From the NCBI RefSeq assembly GCF_900112355.1, contig NZ_FOLM01000004.1, forward strand, positions 62,001 to 126,000: 64,000 nucleotides of DNA. The letters run 5' to 3'. The notes under the pieces were generated by a model. The model saw only the letters and a list, made by a program, of their open reading frames with translations, made no database searches and was not told the DNA's origin. This document shows, piece by piece, positions 6,943 through 15,159 of the stretch (positions are counted from its first letter, which is position 1; each line of letters begins with the position of its first letter). Position numbers and translations under genes: made by a program. Source of the stretch: Streptomyces aidingensis (lineage in GTDB: Bacteria; Actinomycetota; Actinomycetes; Streptomycetales; Streptomycetaceae).

Positions 6943-9900
6943 CTACGCCCGGTGGGCCCCCTGCCGGGCCGGTCCGGCCGGCGGTCCGGCCGGCGGGCGG
7001 GGCCCGGGGGAGCCGCCGGGCAGGCCGGGCAGGGCGGCCGTCGGCAGCAGACGGCCCGCCCGCAGCGCCGCGGCGAAGCGCTCCGCGCCGAGCGCGGCAC
7101 CCACCCGCGCGCTGATCCGCTCCACATCGGCGCGCTCACCGGGCGGCAGCGGCGCGCCCGCCGCCTCGCGGCGAGCGGCAGCCGCGCCCAACAGCCGGGC
7201 CGCCGTCTCCGGCCGCCCGGCCAGCGCATGTGCGCCCGCCAGACCTTCGCAGGCCAGCGCCACCGCCCGCGGATCCCGGGTGAGAACCGCCGCCTCAAGC
7301 CCCTCCCGGTGCCGGCGCAGCGCCTCCGCCGCCTCGCCGCGCAGCTCCGCGACAAAGCCCAGCTCGGCCATGATCAGCGCCAGGCCCGCCCACGCCGACA
7401 GCCGGCGGTCCGGTTCCGCCCACCGCAGCAGCAGCGGTTCCGCGCCGTCGAGGTCGCCCCGCCGCCGGAGACTGAGCGCCAGCCCGATCTCCGCGTACTG
7501 CTCCGACCCGGCGAGCGCGTCCTCCCGGGCGAGATCCCGGCCGCGGGTGTGCAGCCGCTCCGCCTCGGCGTGCTCGCCGCGCAGCATGGCCAGCCGGCCC
7601 AGGTGGGACAGCTCCTCGGAGAGCTGCGCCCGCAGGCCCAGCTCCTCGGCGATGGTCACGCAGCGGCGGGCCAGCCGTTCCGCCTCCGTGTAGTCGCCCA
7701 GGATCTCCGCCACGCCGCTGAGCGTGGAGCTGGCCTGGAGCACGCCCCAGCCGTCGCCGAGCTCGGTGAACAGCGCCAGCGCCTCCCGGGCCATGGCCTC
7801 GGCGGGCCGCAGCTCGGACCGGAACAGATGGTTCGTCGCCTGGGTGGTCAGCGCGGCGGCGGTGCCCCAGGCGTCCCCCGCCTGACGGAACTCGGCCAGT
7901 GCGGTATGTACCCGTTCCTCGGGCTCCCGTCCGCCGCCCAGGCCCCACTGGGCGAAGCCCAGCAGCCAGTGCGCCCAGGCGGTGCCCCGGCCGCGCCGCG
8001 CCGGCCGCCGCGCGGTGAACGCCGCCAGCGCGGTGGCGGCCTCCGCCGCCGCGGTCTCCCGGTCGGCGATCAGCAGGGAGAACGCCGCCTGCCAGACCGC
8101 GGCCTCGGCCGCCTCCCGGGCCGTGCCGCCGCCGTCCGTGCCCGCTGTGCCCGCCGTGCCCGCTGTGCCGGCCGTGCCCGCCGCGGCCTCCAGGGCCAGA
8201 GCGAGCCAGCGGCGGCCTTCGCGCAGCCGGCCGCGCAGATACCAGTACCAGGCGCAGTCACCGGCCAGCGCCAGGGCCTCCCGCGCGGCTCCGTCGGCGA
8301 CCGCCTCCCGCAGGGCGCGCCGCAGATTGGCCGTTTCCCGGTCCAGCGCCCGCAGCGTGTCGCACTGGCGGTGGCCGTGCAGCTCGGGGGCGGCGGCGCG
8401 GGCCACGGTGAGGAAGTGGCCGCGATGGCGTGCCCGTACCCGGGCCGGCTCGGCCGGATCCGCCGTCTCCCGCAGCCGTTCGGCGCAGTACGCGGCGACG
8501 GACTCCAGCAGCCGGTACCGGGTGCCCCCGGGGGTGCGCACGGCCTGCACCAGGGAGCGGTCCACCAGGCGCGCCAGCAACCCCGCGACCTGCCCCCGGG
8601 ACACCCCGTCCCCGGAGCACACCGCCTCGGCGGCGGCCAGACCGCCGCCGTCGGCGAGCACCGACAGCCGCCGAAGTACGGCGCGTTCGGTCCCGTCGCA
8701 CAGCTCCCAGCTCCAGTCGATCATGGCGCGCAGGGTCTGCTGCCGGGCGGGCCCGCCGCGCCGGGGCAGGTCGAGCAGGCCGAAACGGTCGTCCAGGCGG
8801 GCGGCCAGCTCGCGCGGGCCGAGCGCCCGCACCCGGGTGGCGGCCAGTTCCAGGGCGAGCGGCAGGCCGTCCAGCCGGCGGCAGACGGTGGCCACCGCCT
8901 CCCGGTCGGCGGCCGGGTCCGGGCCGGCCGGGTCCGGGTCCCGGTCCGGGGCCGGGGCGCCGGCCGCGACCGCCCGGCGGGTGAACAGCTCGACGGCGTC
9001 GGCGAGTTCCAGCGGCGGGACCGGCCAGACCGTCTCACCCTCGATGCCCAGCGGCTCCTGGCTGGTGGCCAGGACCGTGAGGCCGGGCAGCGCGCGCAGC
9101 CAGTCCGCCACCCGCGGTGCCACGGCCTCCACCACATGCTCGCAGTTGTCCAGGACCAGCAGCAGGCGCCGGCCCCTCAGCGCCTGGAGGAGCCGGCCGG
9201 GCACGGCGCCGCGCGGCATGGTGGGCGGCCGGAGCCCGGGCTCCTCGCGCAGCCCGAGCGCGGCGGCCACCAGTTCCTCCACCTCCGGGGCGCAGGCGGC
9301 GCCCGCCCGGGCGCCGGGGCCGTCCCGGTCCAGGCCGGCCAGTTCCACCAGCCAGGCGCCGTCCGGCGGGGGCGGCTCGGTCCGCGCCGCCGTCTCCAGC
9401 GCCAGCCGGGTCTTTCCCACCCCGCCGGGGCCGGTCAGGGTCACCAGCCTGCGGTCCCGGAGCAGGGCGGTCAGCTCCCGGACGGCGGCCTCCCGGCCGA
9501 TCAGGTCGCTCAGCGGCGCGGGCAGGTTGCCGCGCGGCGCACCGTCCGCGGAGCCCCGGCCGGTGGCCGGTTCGGTCGCCGGTTCGATGGCCGGCCGGGC
9601 TTTCGCGCCAAGGCCGGGCGGCCGGGATGCGGCGGAATCCCGGCCGGCGGCCAGCGCCGGATCCTGACGCAGCATCGCGGTGTGCAGCGCGGCCAGTTCC
9701 GGGCCCGGATCGGCGCCCAGCTCCTCGGCGAGCCGGCGGCGCAGCTCCGCGTAACCGTGCAGGGCCTCCGCCTGCCGGCCCGAGAGATACAGCGCGCGCA
9801 GATGAACGGCGCGCAGCCGTTCGCGCAGCGGGTGCCCGGCCACCGTCTCGCGCAGCTCGTCCGCCAGCGCCCGGTGCTCCCCAAGCTCCAGCCGGGCCTC

Positions 9901-10398
9901 GGCCCGCTCCTCCAGGGCGGTGAGCCGCTGCTCCTCCAGCCGGGCCGCCGCCGCGCGGGCGAACGGCTCCCCGGAGAAATCGGCGAAGGCGGGACCGCGC
10001 CACAGCTCCAGGGCCCGGCCGAGCAGGGCGGACCGCCGGGCCGGCTCCGGCTCGCGGCGGCCCCGGGCCAGCAGGGCGGTGAAGTCGGCCGCGTCCACGT
10101 GCGCCTCGTCGACGCCGAGCCGGTACCCGGCCGGGCCGTGCGTCAGCAGCCGGCGGGCGCCCGGCTCACCGCTCTCCAGCGCGCGACGGAGCTGCGACAC
10201 CTTGGTCTGGAGAGTGGCGGGGGCCTTGGCGGGCGGACGCGGACCCCACAGCTCCTCGATCAGCCGGGCGGCCGGCACCGGCCCGCCCTCCGCCGCGAGC
10301 AGCACCGCCAGCAGGGTCCGGACCTTGGTCTCGGGGACCCGGACCGGACGTCCGTCCGGGGAGCGGACCGCCAGGGGGCCGAGCACGCCGAACCGCAT
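6943..10398 (-). CDS. AfsR/SARP-family regulator: BTAD, NB-ARC ATPase, TPR
   Basis: The ATG at 10398 begins the standard SARP sequence (MRFGVLGPLAVR) and gives 1,151 residues. Order: winged-helix DNA-binding domain (1-95, 'KVRTLLAVLL'), BTAD domain (about 100-250), Pro/Arg linker, then an NB-ARC ATPase with Walker A 'TGPGGVGKT' near residue 322, Walker B 'RLLLVLDNCEHV', and a C-terminal TPR-like helical region. This is the AfsR layout, so it is probably an ATP-dependent activator of secondary metabolism or export. An Ala-Gly-Thr tandem tract (AGTAGTAGTAGT) near 8,145-8,190 is an unusual low-complexity insertion in the TPR region. It is divergent from the exporter at 10550, a likely target. 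Confidence 0.88.
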   Translation of the reverse strand: MRFGVLGPLAVRSPDGRPVRVPETKVRTLLAVLLAAEGGPVPAARLIEELWGPRPPAKAPATLQTKVSQLRRALESGEPGARRLLTHGPAGYRLGVDEAHVDAADFTALLARGRREPEPARRSALLGRALELWRGPAFADFSGEPFARAAAARLEEQRLTALEERAEARLELGEHRALADELRETVAGHPLRERLRAVHLRALYLSGRQAEALHGYAELRRRLAEELGADPGPELAALHTAMLRQDPALAAGRDSAASRPPGLGAKARPAIEPATEPATGRGSADGAPRGNLPAPLSDLIGREAAVRELTALLRDRRLVTLTGPGGVGKTRLALETAARTEPPPPDGAWLVELAGLDRDGPGARAGAACAPEVEELVAAALGLREEPGLRPPTMPRGAVPGRLLQALRGRRLLLVLDNCEHVVEAVAPRVADWLRALPGLTVLATSQEPLGIEGETVWPVPPLELADAVELFTRRAVAAGAPAPDRDPDPAGPDPAADREAVATVCRRLDGLPLALELAATRVRALGPRELAARLDDRFGLLDLPRRGGPARQQTLRAMIDWSWELCDGTERAVLRRLSVLADGGGLAAAEAVCSGDGVSRGQVAGLLARLVDRSLVQAVRTPGGTRYRLLESVAAYCAERLRETADPAEPARVRARHRGHFLTVARAAAPELHGHRQCDTLRALDRETANLRRALREAVADGAAREALALAGDCAWYWYLRGRLREGRRWLALALEAAAGTAGTAGTAGTAGTDGGGTAREAAEAAVWQAAFSLLIADRETAAAEAATALAAFTARRPARRGRGTAWAHWLLGFAQWGLGGGREPEERVHTALAEFRQAGDAWGTAAALTTQATNHLFRSELRPAEAMAREALALFTELGDGWGVLQASSTLSGVAEILGDYTEAERLARRCVTIAEELGLRAQLSEELSHLGRLAMLRGEHAEAERLHTRGRDLAREDALAGSEQYAEIGLALSLRRRGDLDGAEPLLLRWAEPDRRLSAWAGLALIMAELGFVAELRGEAAEALRRHREGLEAAVLTRDPRAVALACEGLAGAHALAGRPETAARLLGAAAARREAAGAPLPPGERADVERISARVGAALGAERFAAALRAGRLLPTAALPGLPGGSPGPRPPAGPPAGPARQGAHRA

Positions 10399-10493
10399 GG
10401 GCCCCACGGTAACCGGCCGCCGCGGGCGGGGCCGCAGGTTTTTCGTGCGCGGACCGCAGGCCCCGGCGCGCACAGTGGTGCACCGCGCCAACC

Positions 10494-10525
10494 TCACTTC
10501 TCACTTCTCACTTCTCACTCACTTC
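10494..10525 (+). promoter_or_regulatory. Heptamer direct repeats TCACTTC, candidate SARP-binding site
   Basis: TCACTTC occurs at 10494, 10501 and 10508 back to back, and again at 10519 after a 4-base gap. The last two copies are 11 bases start to start, the geometry recognised by SARP regulators (heptamers separated by 4 bp). The array lies between the divergent AfsR-like gene and the MFS gene, 24 bases before the latter's ATG. No clear -10 box follows, so regulation is inferred from geometry and location only. Confidence 0.45.
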
Positions 10526-10549
10526 AGGAAAGGGACCGCGGAGTCCGTG

Positions 10550-12130
10550 ATGAAGACCGACACCCCGACCACGGCGGGACGCCGGGAGTGGACCGGCCTG
10601 GCCGTCCTCGCGCTGCCGACCGTGCTGCTGGCCCTCGACCTCAGCGTGCTGCATCTGGCGGCCCCGCGGCTGAGCGCCGATCTGCGTGCCACCAGCACCG
10701 AACTGCTGTGGATTCTCGACATCTACGGCTTCATGATCGCCGGTTTCCTGATCACCATGGGAACCCTGGGCGACCGGATCGGCCGCCGCAGACTGCTGCT
10801 CATCGGCGCGGTCGGGTTCGCCGCCGCCTCGGTGGCCGCCGCCTGGGCGCAGAGCCCGCTGATGCTGATCGCCACCCGGGCGCTGCTGGGCATCGCCGGA
10901 GCCACCCTGATGCCCTCCACCCTGGCCCTGATCGGCAACATGTTCCGCGACGCCCGGCAGCGCGGGATCGCCATCGGGGTCTGGATGACCGCCTTTCTCT
11001 CCGGGACGGCCCTGGGACCGGTGGCCGGCGGGCTGCTGCTGGAGCGGTACTGGTGGGGATCGGCCTTCCTGATGGGCGTGCCGGTGATGGTGCTGCTGCT
11101 GATCACCGGGCCGCTGCTGCTTCCCGAGTACCGCGATCCGGGCGCCGGCCGGCTCGACCCGGCCAGCGTGGCGCTGTCCCTGGTCGCCATGATCGCGTCG
11201 GTCTACGGACTGAAGGAGCTCGCCGAACAGGGCCTCGCGGGCGGCGCCATGGCGGCGCTGGTGACGGGCGCGGCAGCCGGAGTGCTGTTCGTCCGGCGGC
11301 AGCGCTACCTGGCCGCTCCCCTGCTGGACCTGCGGCTGTTCCGCAGCCGGGCCTTCACGGCCGCACTGGTGCTGATCCTGCTGGCGGTGATCACCTCGGG
11401 CGGGATGATGCTGTTCCTGATGCAGTACCTCCAGCTCGTACAGGGGCGTTCCGCCCTGGGGACGGGGCTGCTGATGCTGCCCGCCACGGTGTCGATGGTC
11501 GCCGGATCGCTGCTGGCCCCGGCGGTGGCCCGGCGGCTGGGACCCGGCGCGGTGGTGGCCGCGGGCCTGGTGGTGACCGCGGCCGGATATCTGCTGGCCG
11601 TGTTCCTGCAGAGCCCGGGCGGGCCGCTGCCCGCGGTGGCCGCGCTGGCGCTGAGCTGGGCCGGGCTCTCGCCCGCGCTGGTGCTGGGCACCGATCTGGT
11701 GCTGGGCGCCGCGCCGGTGGAGAAGGCGGGCTCGGCCTCCTCGATGTCGGAGACCGCGAGCGAACTCGGGCTCGGTCTGGGCGTGGCGCTGCTGGGCACG
11801 CTGGGCACCGCCGTCTACCGGGCGCGGATGGCCGGTGCGGAGCTGCCCGCGGACACGCCGGAGGAGGCCGTGGCCCGGGCCCGCGACTCGCTGCCGGGCG
11901 CGCTGGAGACGGCGCGGACGCTGGACGACGCGGCCGGCGCCGGCCTGGCGGCCACCGCGCGGGCGGCGTTCACCTCGGGCCTGCATGTGGCGGCCGGGGC
12001 GAGCGCGGCGGTGGCGGCGCTGCTGGCCCTGGTGGCGGTCCGTGTGCTGCGCGGGGTGCGACCGCCTCGGGAGCCGTCCGCCGCGGACGGGCCGGACGTC
12101 ACCGCCGCGGCGGCCTCGGGCGGCAACTGA
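10550..12130 (+). CDS. DHA2-family MFS drug:H+ antiporter
   Basis: An integral membrane exporter of 526 residues and about 14 predicted helices, typical of the QacA/SmvA-like DHA2 group. The ATG at 10550 follows GGAG by six bases. Motif A is 'GTLGDRIGRRRLL' in the second loop; the motif C region is 'SGTALGPVAGGLLL'; 'MSETASELGLGLGVALLGT' is common near helix 13. The C-terminus is a short polar tail. Substrates are probably lipophilic cations or the strain's own metabolites. Its position opposite an AfsR-like regulator, with heptamer repeats between them, suggests control by that regulator. Confidence 0.88.
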   Translation: MKTDTPTTAGRREWTGLAVLALPTVLLALDLSVLHLAAPRLSADLRATSTELLWILDIYGFMIAGFLITMGTLGDRIGRRRLLLIGAVGFAAASVAAAWAQSPLMLIATRALLGIAGATLMPSTLALIGNMFRDARQRGIAIGVWMTAFLSGTALGPVAGGLLLERYWWGSAFLMGVPVMVLLLITGPLLLPEYRDPGAGRLDPASVALSLVAMIASVYGLKELAEQGLAGGAMAALVTGAAAGVLFVRRQRYLAAPLLDLRLFRSRAFTAALVLILLAVITSGGMMLFLMQYLQLVQGRSALGTGLLMLPATVSMVAGSLLAPAVARRLGPGAVVAAGLVVTAAGYLLAVFLQSPGGPLPAVAALALSWAGLSPALVLGTDLVLGAAPVEKAGSASSMSETASELGLGLGVALLGTLGTAVYRARMAGAELPADTPEEAVARARDSLPGALETARTLDDAAGAGLAATARAAFTSGLHVAAGASAAVAALLALVAVRVLRGVRPPREPSAADGPDVTAAAASGGN

Positions 12131-12269
12131 GCGGCCGTCACCGGCGCCCCCGGCCGGCCGGGCGGGGGCCCGGTGCACCCGCCCGGCGGGACGTCGCCGG
12201 GGGATGAGGCGCGCGCGGCCCGGGCGCGCTCTCTGCTGACGCGCGGCCCGCGCCCTCACACTGGACAGT

Positions 12270-14027
12270 GTGGACGAAGCGAAGAATCGCACCGCGCCCT
12301 GGTGGCGCAGTGCCGTCATCTACCAGGTCTACATCCGCAGCTTCGCCGACGGGAACGGGGACGGGGTCGGCGACCTGACCGGTCTGCGCGCGCGCCTGCC
12401 GTATCTGCGGAGCCTGGGCGTGGACGCCGTCTGGATCACCCCCTGGTACCGCTCCCCCATGGCCGACCACGGCTACGACGTGGCGGACTACCGGGACATC
12501 GACCCGCTCTTCGGCACCCTGCCCGAGGCCGTCGAACTGATCCGCGAGGCCCATGCCCTCGGGCTGCGCGTCATCCCCGACATCGTGCCCAACCACACCT
12601 CCGACCGGCACGAATGGTTCCGTGCCGCGCTGACCGCCGGGCCCGGCAGCCCCGAGCGGCACCGCTATGTGTTCCGCCGCGGCCGGGGCGAGGACGGCGC
12701 ACAGCCCCCGAACAACTGGCAGTCGGTGTTCGGCGGCCCCGCCTGGACCCGGGTGGTCGAGCCGGACGGCCGGATGGGGGAGTGGTACCTGCACCTCTTC
12801 ACCCCGCAGCAGCCCGACCTGAACTGGCACCATCCGGAGGTGCGCGAGGAGTTCGAGGCGGTGCTGCGGTTCTGGTTCGCCCGCGGCGTCGACGGCTTCC
12901 GCATCGATGTGGCGCACGGGCTGGTCAAGCATCCCGACCTGCCCGATCTGCCGGAGCTGCCGGACATCACCGACGGCCGGCCCGTCGCCTCGGCCGGGCC
13001 CGGCATCGCCGTCGACAGCGGCGGCACCGCGGAATACCCCGGGCCGCTCCCCGCGCACGGCGCCGTGCCGACGCCCGAGCAGCACGCCGGGCATCCGCAC
13101 TGGGACCGCGACGAGGTGCACGAGATCTACCGGGGCTGGCGCCGGGTCGCCGACGAGTTCCCCGGCGAGCGGGCCTTCGTCGCCGAGGCCTGGGTGGACA
13201 GCCCGCGCCGGCTGGCCGCCTACCTGCGGCGCGAACATCTGCACACCGCCTTCAACTTCGACTTCCTGATGTCGAGCTGGGACGCCCGGCGGCTGCGGCA
13301 GGTCATCGACACCACCCTGGACACCCTGGGCACCGTCGGGGCCCCCGCGACCTGGGTGCTGTCCAACCATGACGTAGTGCGCCATCCCAGCCGCTTCGGC
13401 CGCCCGGCCGCGCGCTGGGCGCCGGGGGAGAGCTACCGGGCCAAGGGGCCGCTCGATCTGCCGCTCGGGCTGCGCCGGGCCCGCGCCGCCGCGCTGCTGA
13501 TGCTGGCGCTGCCCGGCGGGGCGTACATCTACCAGGGCGAGGAACTGGGCCTGGCGGAGGTGGAGGACCTGCCGGAGGAGGTGCTCCAGGACCCGATCTG
13601 GGAGCGGTCCGGCCACACCGAGCGGGGCCGGGACGGCTGCCGGGTGCCGATCCCGTGGTCCGGGCTGAAGCCGCCGTTCGGCTTCAGCCCGGGCAATGCC
13701 ACCCGGCAGCCCTGGCTGCCGCAGCCGCAGAGCTGGCAGGACCTCACCGTGGAGGCGCAGACCGGCAACGCCACCTCCATGCTGGAGCTGTACCGGCGGG
13801 CGCTGTGCCTGCGGCGGGAGCACCCGGCGCTCGGCGACGGCACCCTGACCTGGCTGGCGGAACCGGAGGGGGTGCTGGCCTTCACCCGGGAGCCCGGCTT
13901 CGGCTGCGTGGTCAATCTCTCGGACACCGCCTGCCCGGTCCCGGAGCACCGCCGGGCGCTGCTGGCCAGCGGACCGCTCCAGGAGGGCCGGCTGCCCCCG
14001 GACACCGCCCTGTGGTACGGCCGCTGA
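12270..14027 (+). CDS. GH13 alpha-glucosidase / oligo-glucosidase
   Basis: A cytoplasmic glycoside hydrolase of 585 residues starting at GTG 12270, with no signal peptide. The four GH13 regions are present: 'DIVPNHTS' near 104-111, 'GFRIDVAHGL' with nucleophile Asp213, 'FVAEAW' with acid/base Glu306, and 'LSNHDVVRH' with Asp368. 'GVGDLTGLRARLPYL' and 'PQQPDLNWHHPEVREEF' match the alpha-glucosidase/oligo-1,6-glucosidase subgroup (AglA-like), which releases glucose from malto- or isomalto-oligosaccharides. The neighbours are an exporter and an HTH gene, with no sugar transporter adjacent. Exact linkage specificity cannot be read from sequence. Confidence 0.88.
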   Translation: MDEAKNRTAPWWRSAVIYQVYIRSFADGNGDGVGDLTGLRARLPYLRSLGVDAVWITPWYRSPMADHGYDVADYRDIDPLFGTLPEAVELIREAHALGLRVIPDIVPNHTSDRHEWFRAALTAGPGSPERHRYVFRRGRGEDGAQPPNNWQSVFGGPAWTRVVEPDGRMGEWYLHLFTPQQPDLNWHHPEVREEFEAVLRFWFARGVDGFRIDVAHGLVKHPDLPDLPELPDITDGRPVASAGPGIAVDSGGTAEYPGPLPAHGAVPTPEQHAGHPHWDRDEVHEIYRGWRRVADEFPGERAFVAEAWVDSPRRLAAYLRREHLHTAFNFDFLMSSWDARRLRQVIDTTLDTLGTVGAPATWVLSNHDVVRHPSRFGRPAARWAPGESYRAKGPLDLPLGLRRARAAALLMLALPGGAYIYQGEELGLAEVEDLPEEVLQDPIWERSGHTERGRDGCRVPIPWSGLKPPFGFSPGNATRQPWLPQPQSWQDLTVEAQTGNATSMLELYRRALCLRREHPALGDGTLTWLAEPEGVLAFTREPGFGCVVNLSDTACPVPEHRRALLASGPLQEGRLPPDTALWYGR

Positions 14028-14083
14028 ACCGGGGCCCGCCGCTCTCCCCGGAGCGCGAGCGGCGTGCTGCCGCCCGGGGCAGC

Positions 14084-14110
14084 CCCGCCCGTCCCGCCCG
14101 TCCCGCCCGT
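14084..14110. repeat. Three 9-bp tandem repeats CCCGCCCGT
   Basis: Three perfect copies of CCCGCCCGT lie in the spacer between the convergent GH13 and HTH genes. It is probably a slippage repeat; the spacer otherwise shows no clear hairpin terminator. Confidence 0.6.
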
Positions 14111-14144
14111 CCCGGCCGCGGCCCCGCGCGGCGGCGCCCGGGGG

Positions 14145-15011
14145 TCAGTGCGGGTGCGCGGGGGACGGCCAGGGCGGGCGTTCGCGGCCGATGGTGCGCA
14201 GCAGCGCCAGCCGCCCGGCCGCGTCGCTGCCCGGCGGCGGGGTGAGCACCACCAGGCGCTGGCCCGCCTCCGGCGCCAGCAGGATCTCGCGGTCCAGCAC
14301 CACCGGACCTATCAGCGGGTGCAGCACCCGGACCCGGCCGGGCCGCCGGACCTCCGCCTCGGGCGGCCGTTCCCACAGCCGGGCGAATTCCTCGCTCGTG
14401 GTGCACAGCCGCCGCACCAGCCGTACCGCCGCCGGGTCGTCCGCCGGCCGGCGGGCCACCGCGGCGCGGAGTTCCGCCACATGCAGCCTGCTGTACAGCT
14501 CGTGCTCCTCGCGGGCATGGACCCGGCGCGCGTCCGGGTCGGCGAACCAGCGCCAGACCAGGTTGCGGCCCAGCTCCGAGGCGGCGCACACCTCGCCCAG
14601 CAGCGTGCCGGCCATGGCGTTCTGCGCCAGCACGTCGCCCAGCTCGCCGAGCACCCGGCCGGGGGTGTCGGTGAGCCGGTCCAGCAGGTGCTGGAGGCCG
14701 GGGCTGACATGGTCGGCGGCCTGCGGCCCGGCCGGCGGGTGGTGCCCGGCCAGCAGATACAGCCGGTCCCGCTCGTCCCCGGTCATGCGCAGCGCGCGGG
14801 CCAGCGAGGCCAGCACCCGGGGGGAGGGCTGCGGGCCCCGTGCCTGCTCCAGCCGGAGGTAGTGCTCCGCGGACATGCCGGCGAGCTGCGCGACCTCCGC
14901 GCGGCGCAGGCCCGGCGTACGGCGCCGGGGACCGGCCGGCAGCCCGGCCTCGTGCGGACGCAGCCGCTCCCGGGAACGGCGCAGAAAACCGGCCAGCTCG
15001 CGGCGGTCCAT
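14145..15011 (-). CDS. XRE-type HTH regulator with MmyB-like ligand-binding domain
   Basis: A 288-residue DNA-binding regulator. The start at 15011 gives the family's usual beginning MDRRELAGFLRRSR; ATGs two and fourteen codons upstream are possible, and none has a good ribosome site. The HTH occupies about residues 10-70 ('TPGLRRAEVAQLAGMS', 'EHYLRLEQARGPQPS'). A larger MmyB-like domain follows ('VLAQNAMAGTLLGEV', 'EEFARLWERPPEAEV'). Such proteins often regulate an adjacent divergent gene, here the SNF2 helicase, but the ligand and target are not evident. Confidence 0.85.
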   Translation of the reverse strand: MDRRELAGFLRRSRERLRPHEAGLPAGPRRRTPGLRRAEVAQLAGMSAEHYLRLEQARGPQPSPRVLASLARALRMTGDERDRLYLLAGHHPPAGPQAADHVSPGLQHLLDRLTDTPGRVLGELGDVLAQNAMAGTLLGEVCAASELGRNLVWRWFADPDARRVHAREEHELYSRLHVAELRAAVARRPADDPAAVRLVRRLCTTSEEFARLWERPPEAEVRRPGRVRVLHPLIGPVVLDREILLAPEAGQRLVVLTPPPGSDAAGRLALLRTIGRERPPWPSPAHPH

Positions 15012-15159
15012 CAGCATGCGGTCATGATGGCTGGTGGGCTCCGGGTGACGCATCTCTCAATAGCCGTATTTCTTTTGCGCCGCCCGGCAGCCTGCTGCAC
15101 GATGTCCTGCCGCCCACGGGCACGGCGGCGGGCGGGCACGGGAAGCGGGGCAGGCCGGT

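Noticed and set aside
5147..7693. 848-codon plus-strand frame across the ligase
   Set aside because: Antisense shadow in high-GC DNA; the ligase on the minus strand has all catalytic motifs.
6952..12207. Very long open frame (1,751 codons) on the plus strand
   Set aside because: It is the antisense shadow of the AfsR-like gene and runs into another frame of the MFS gene; composition is Arg/Gln/Pro-rich with no domain.
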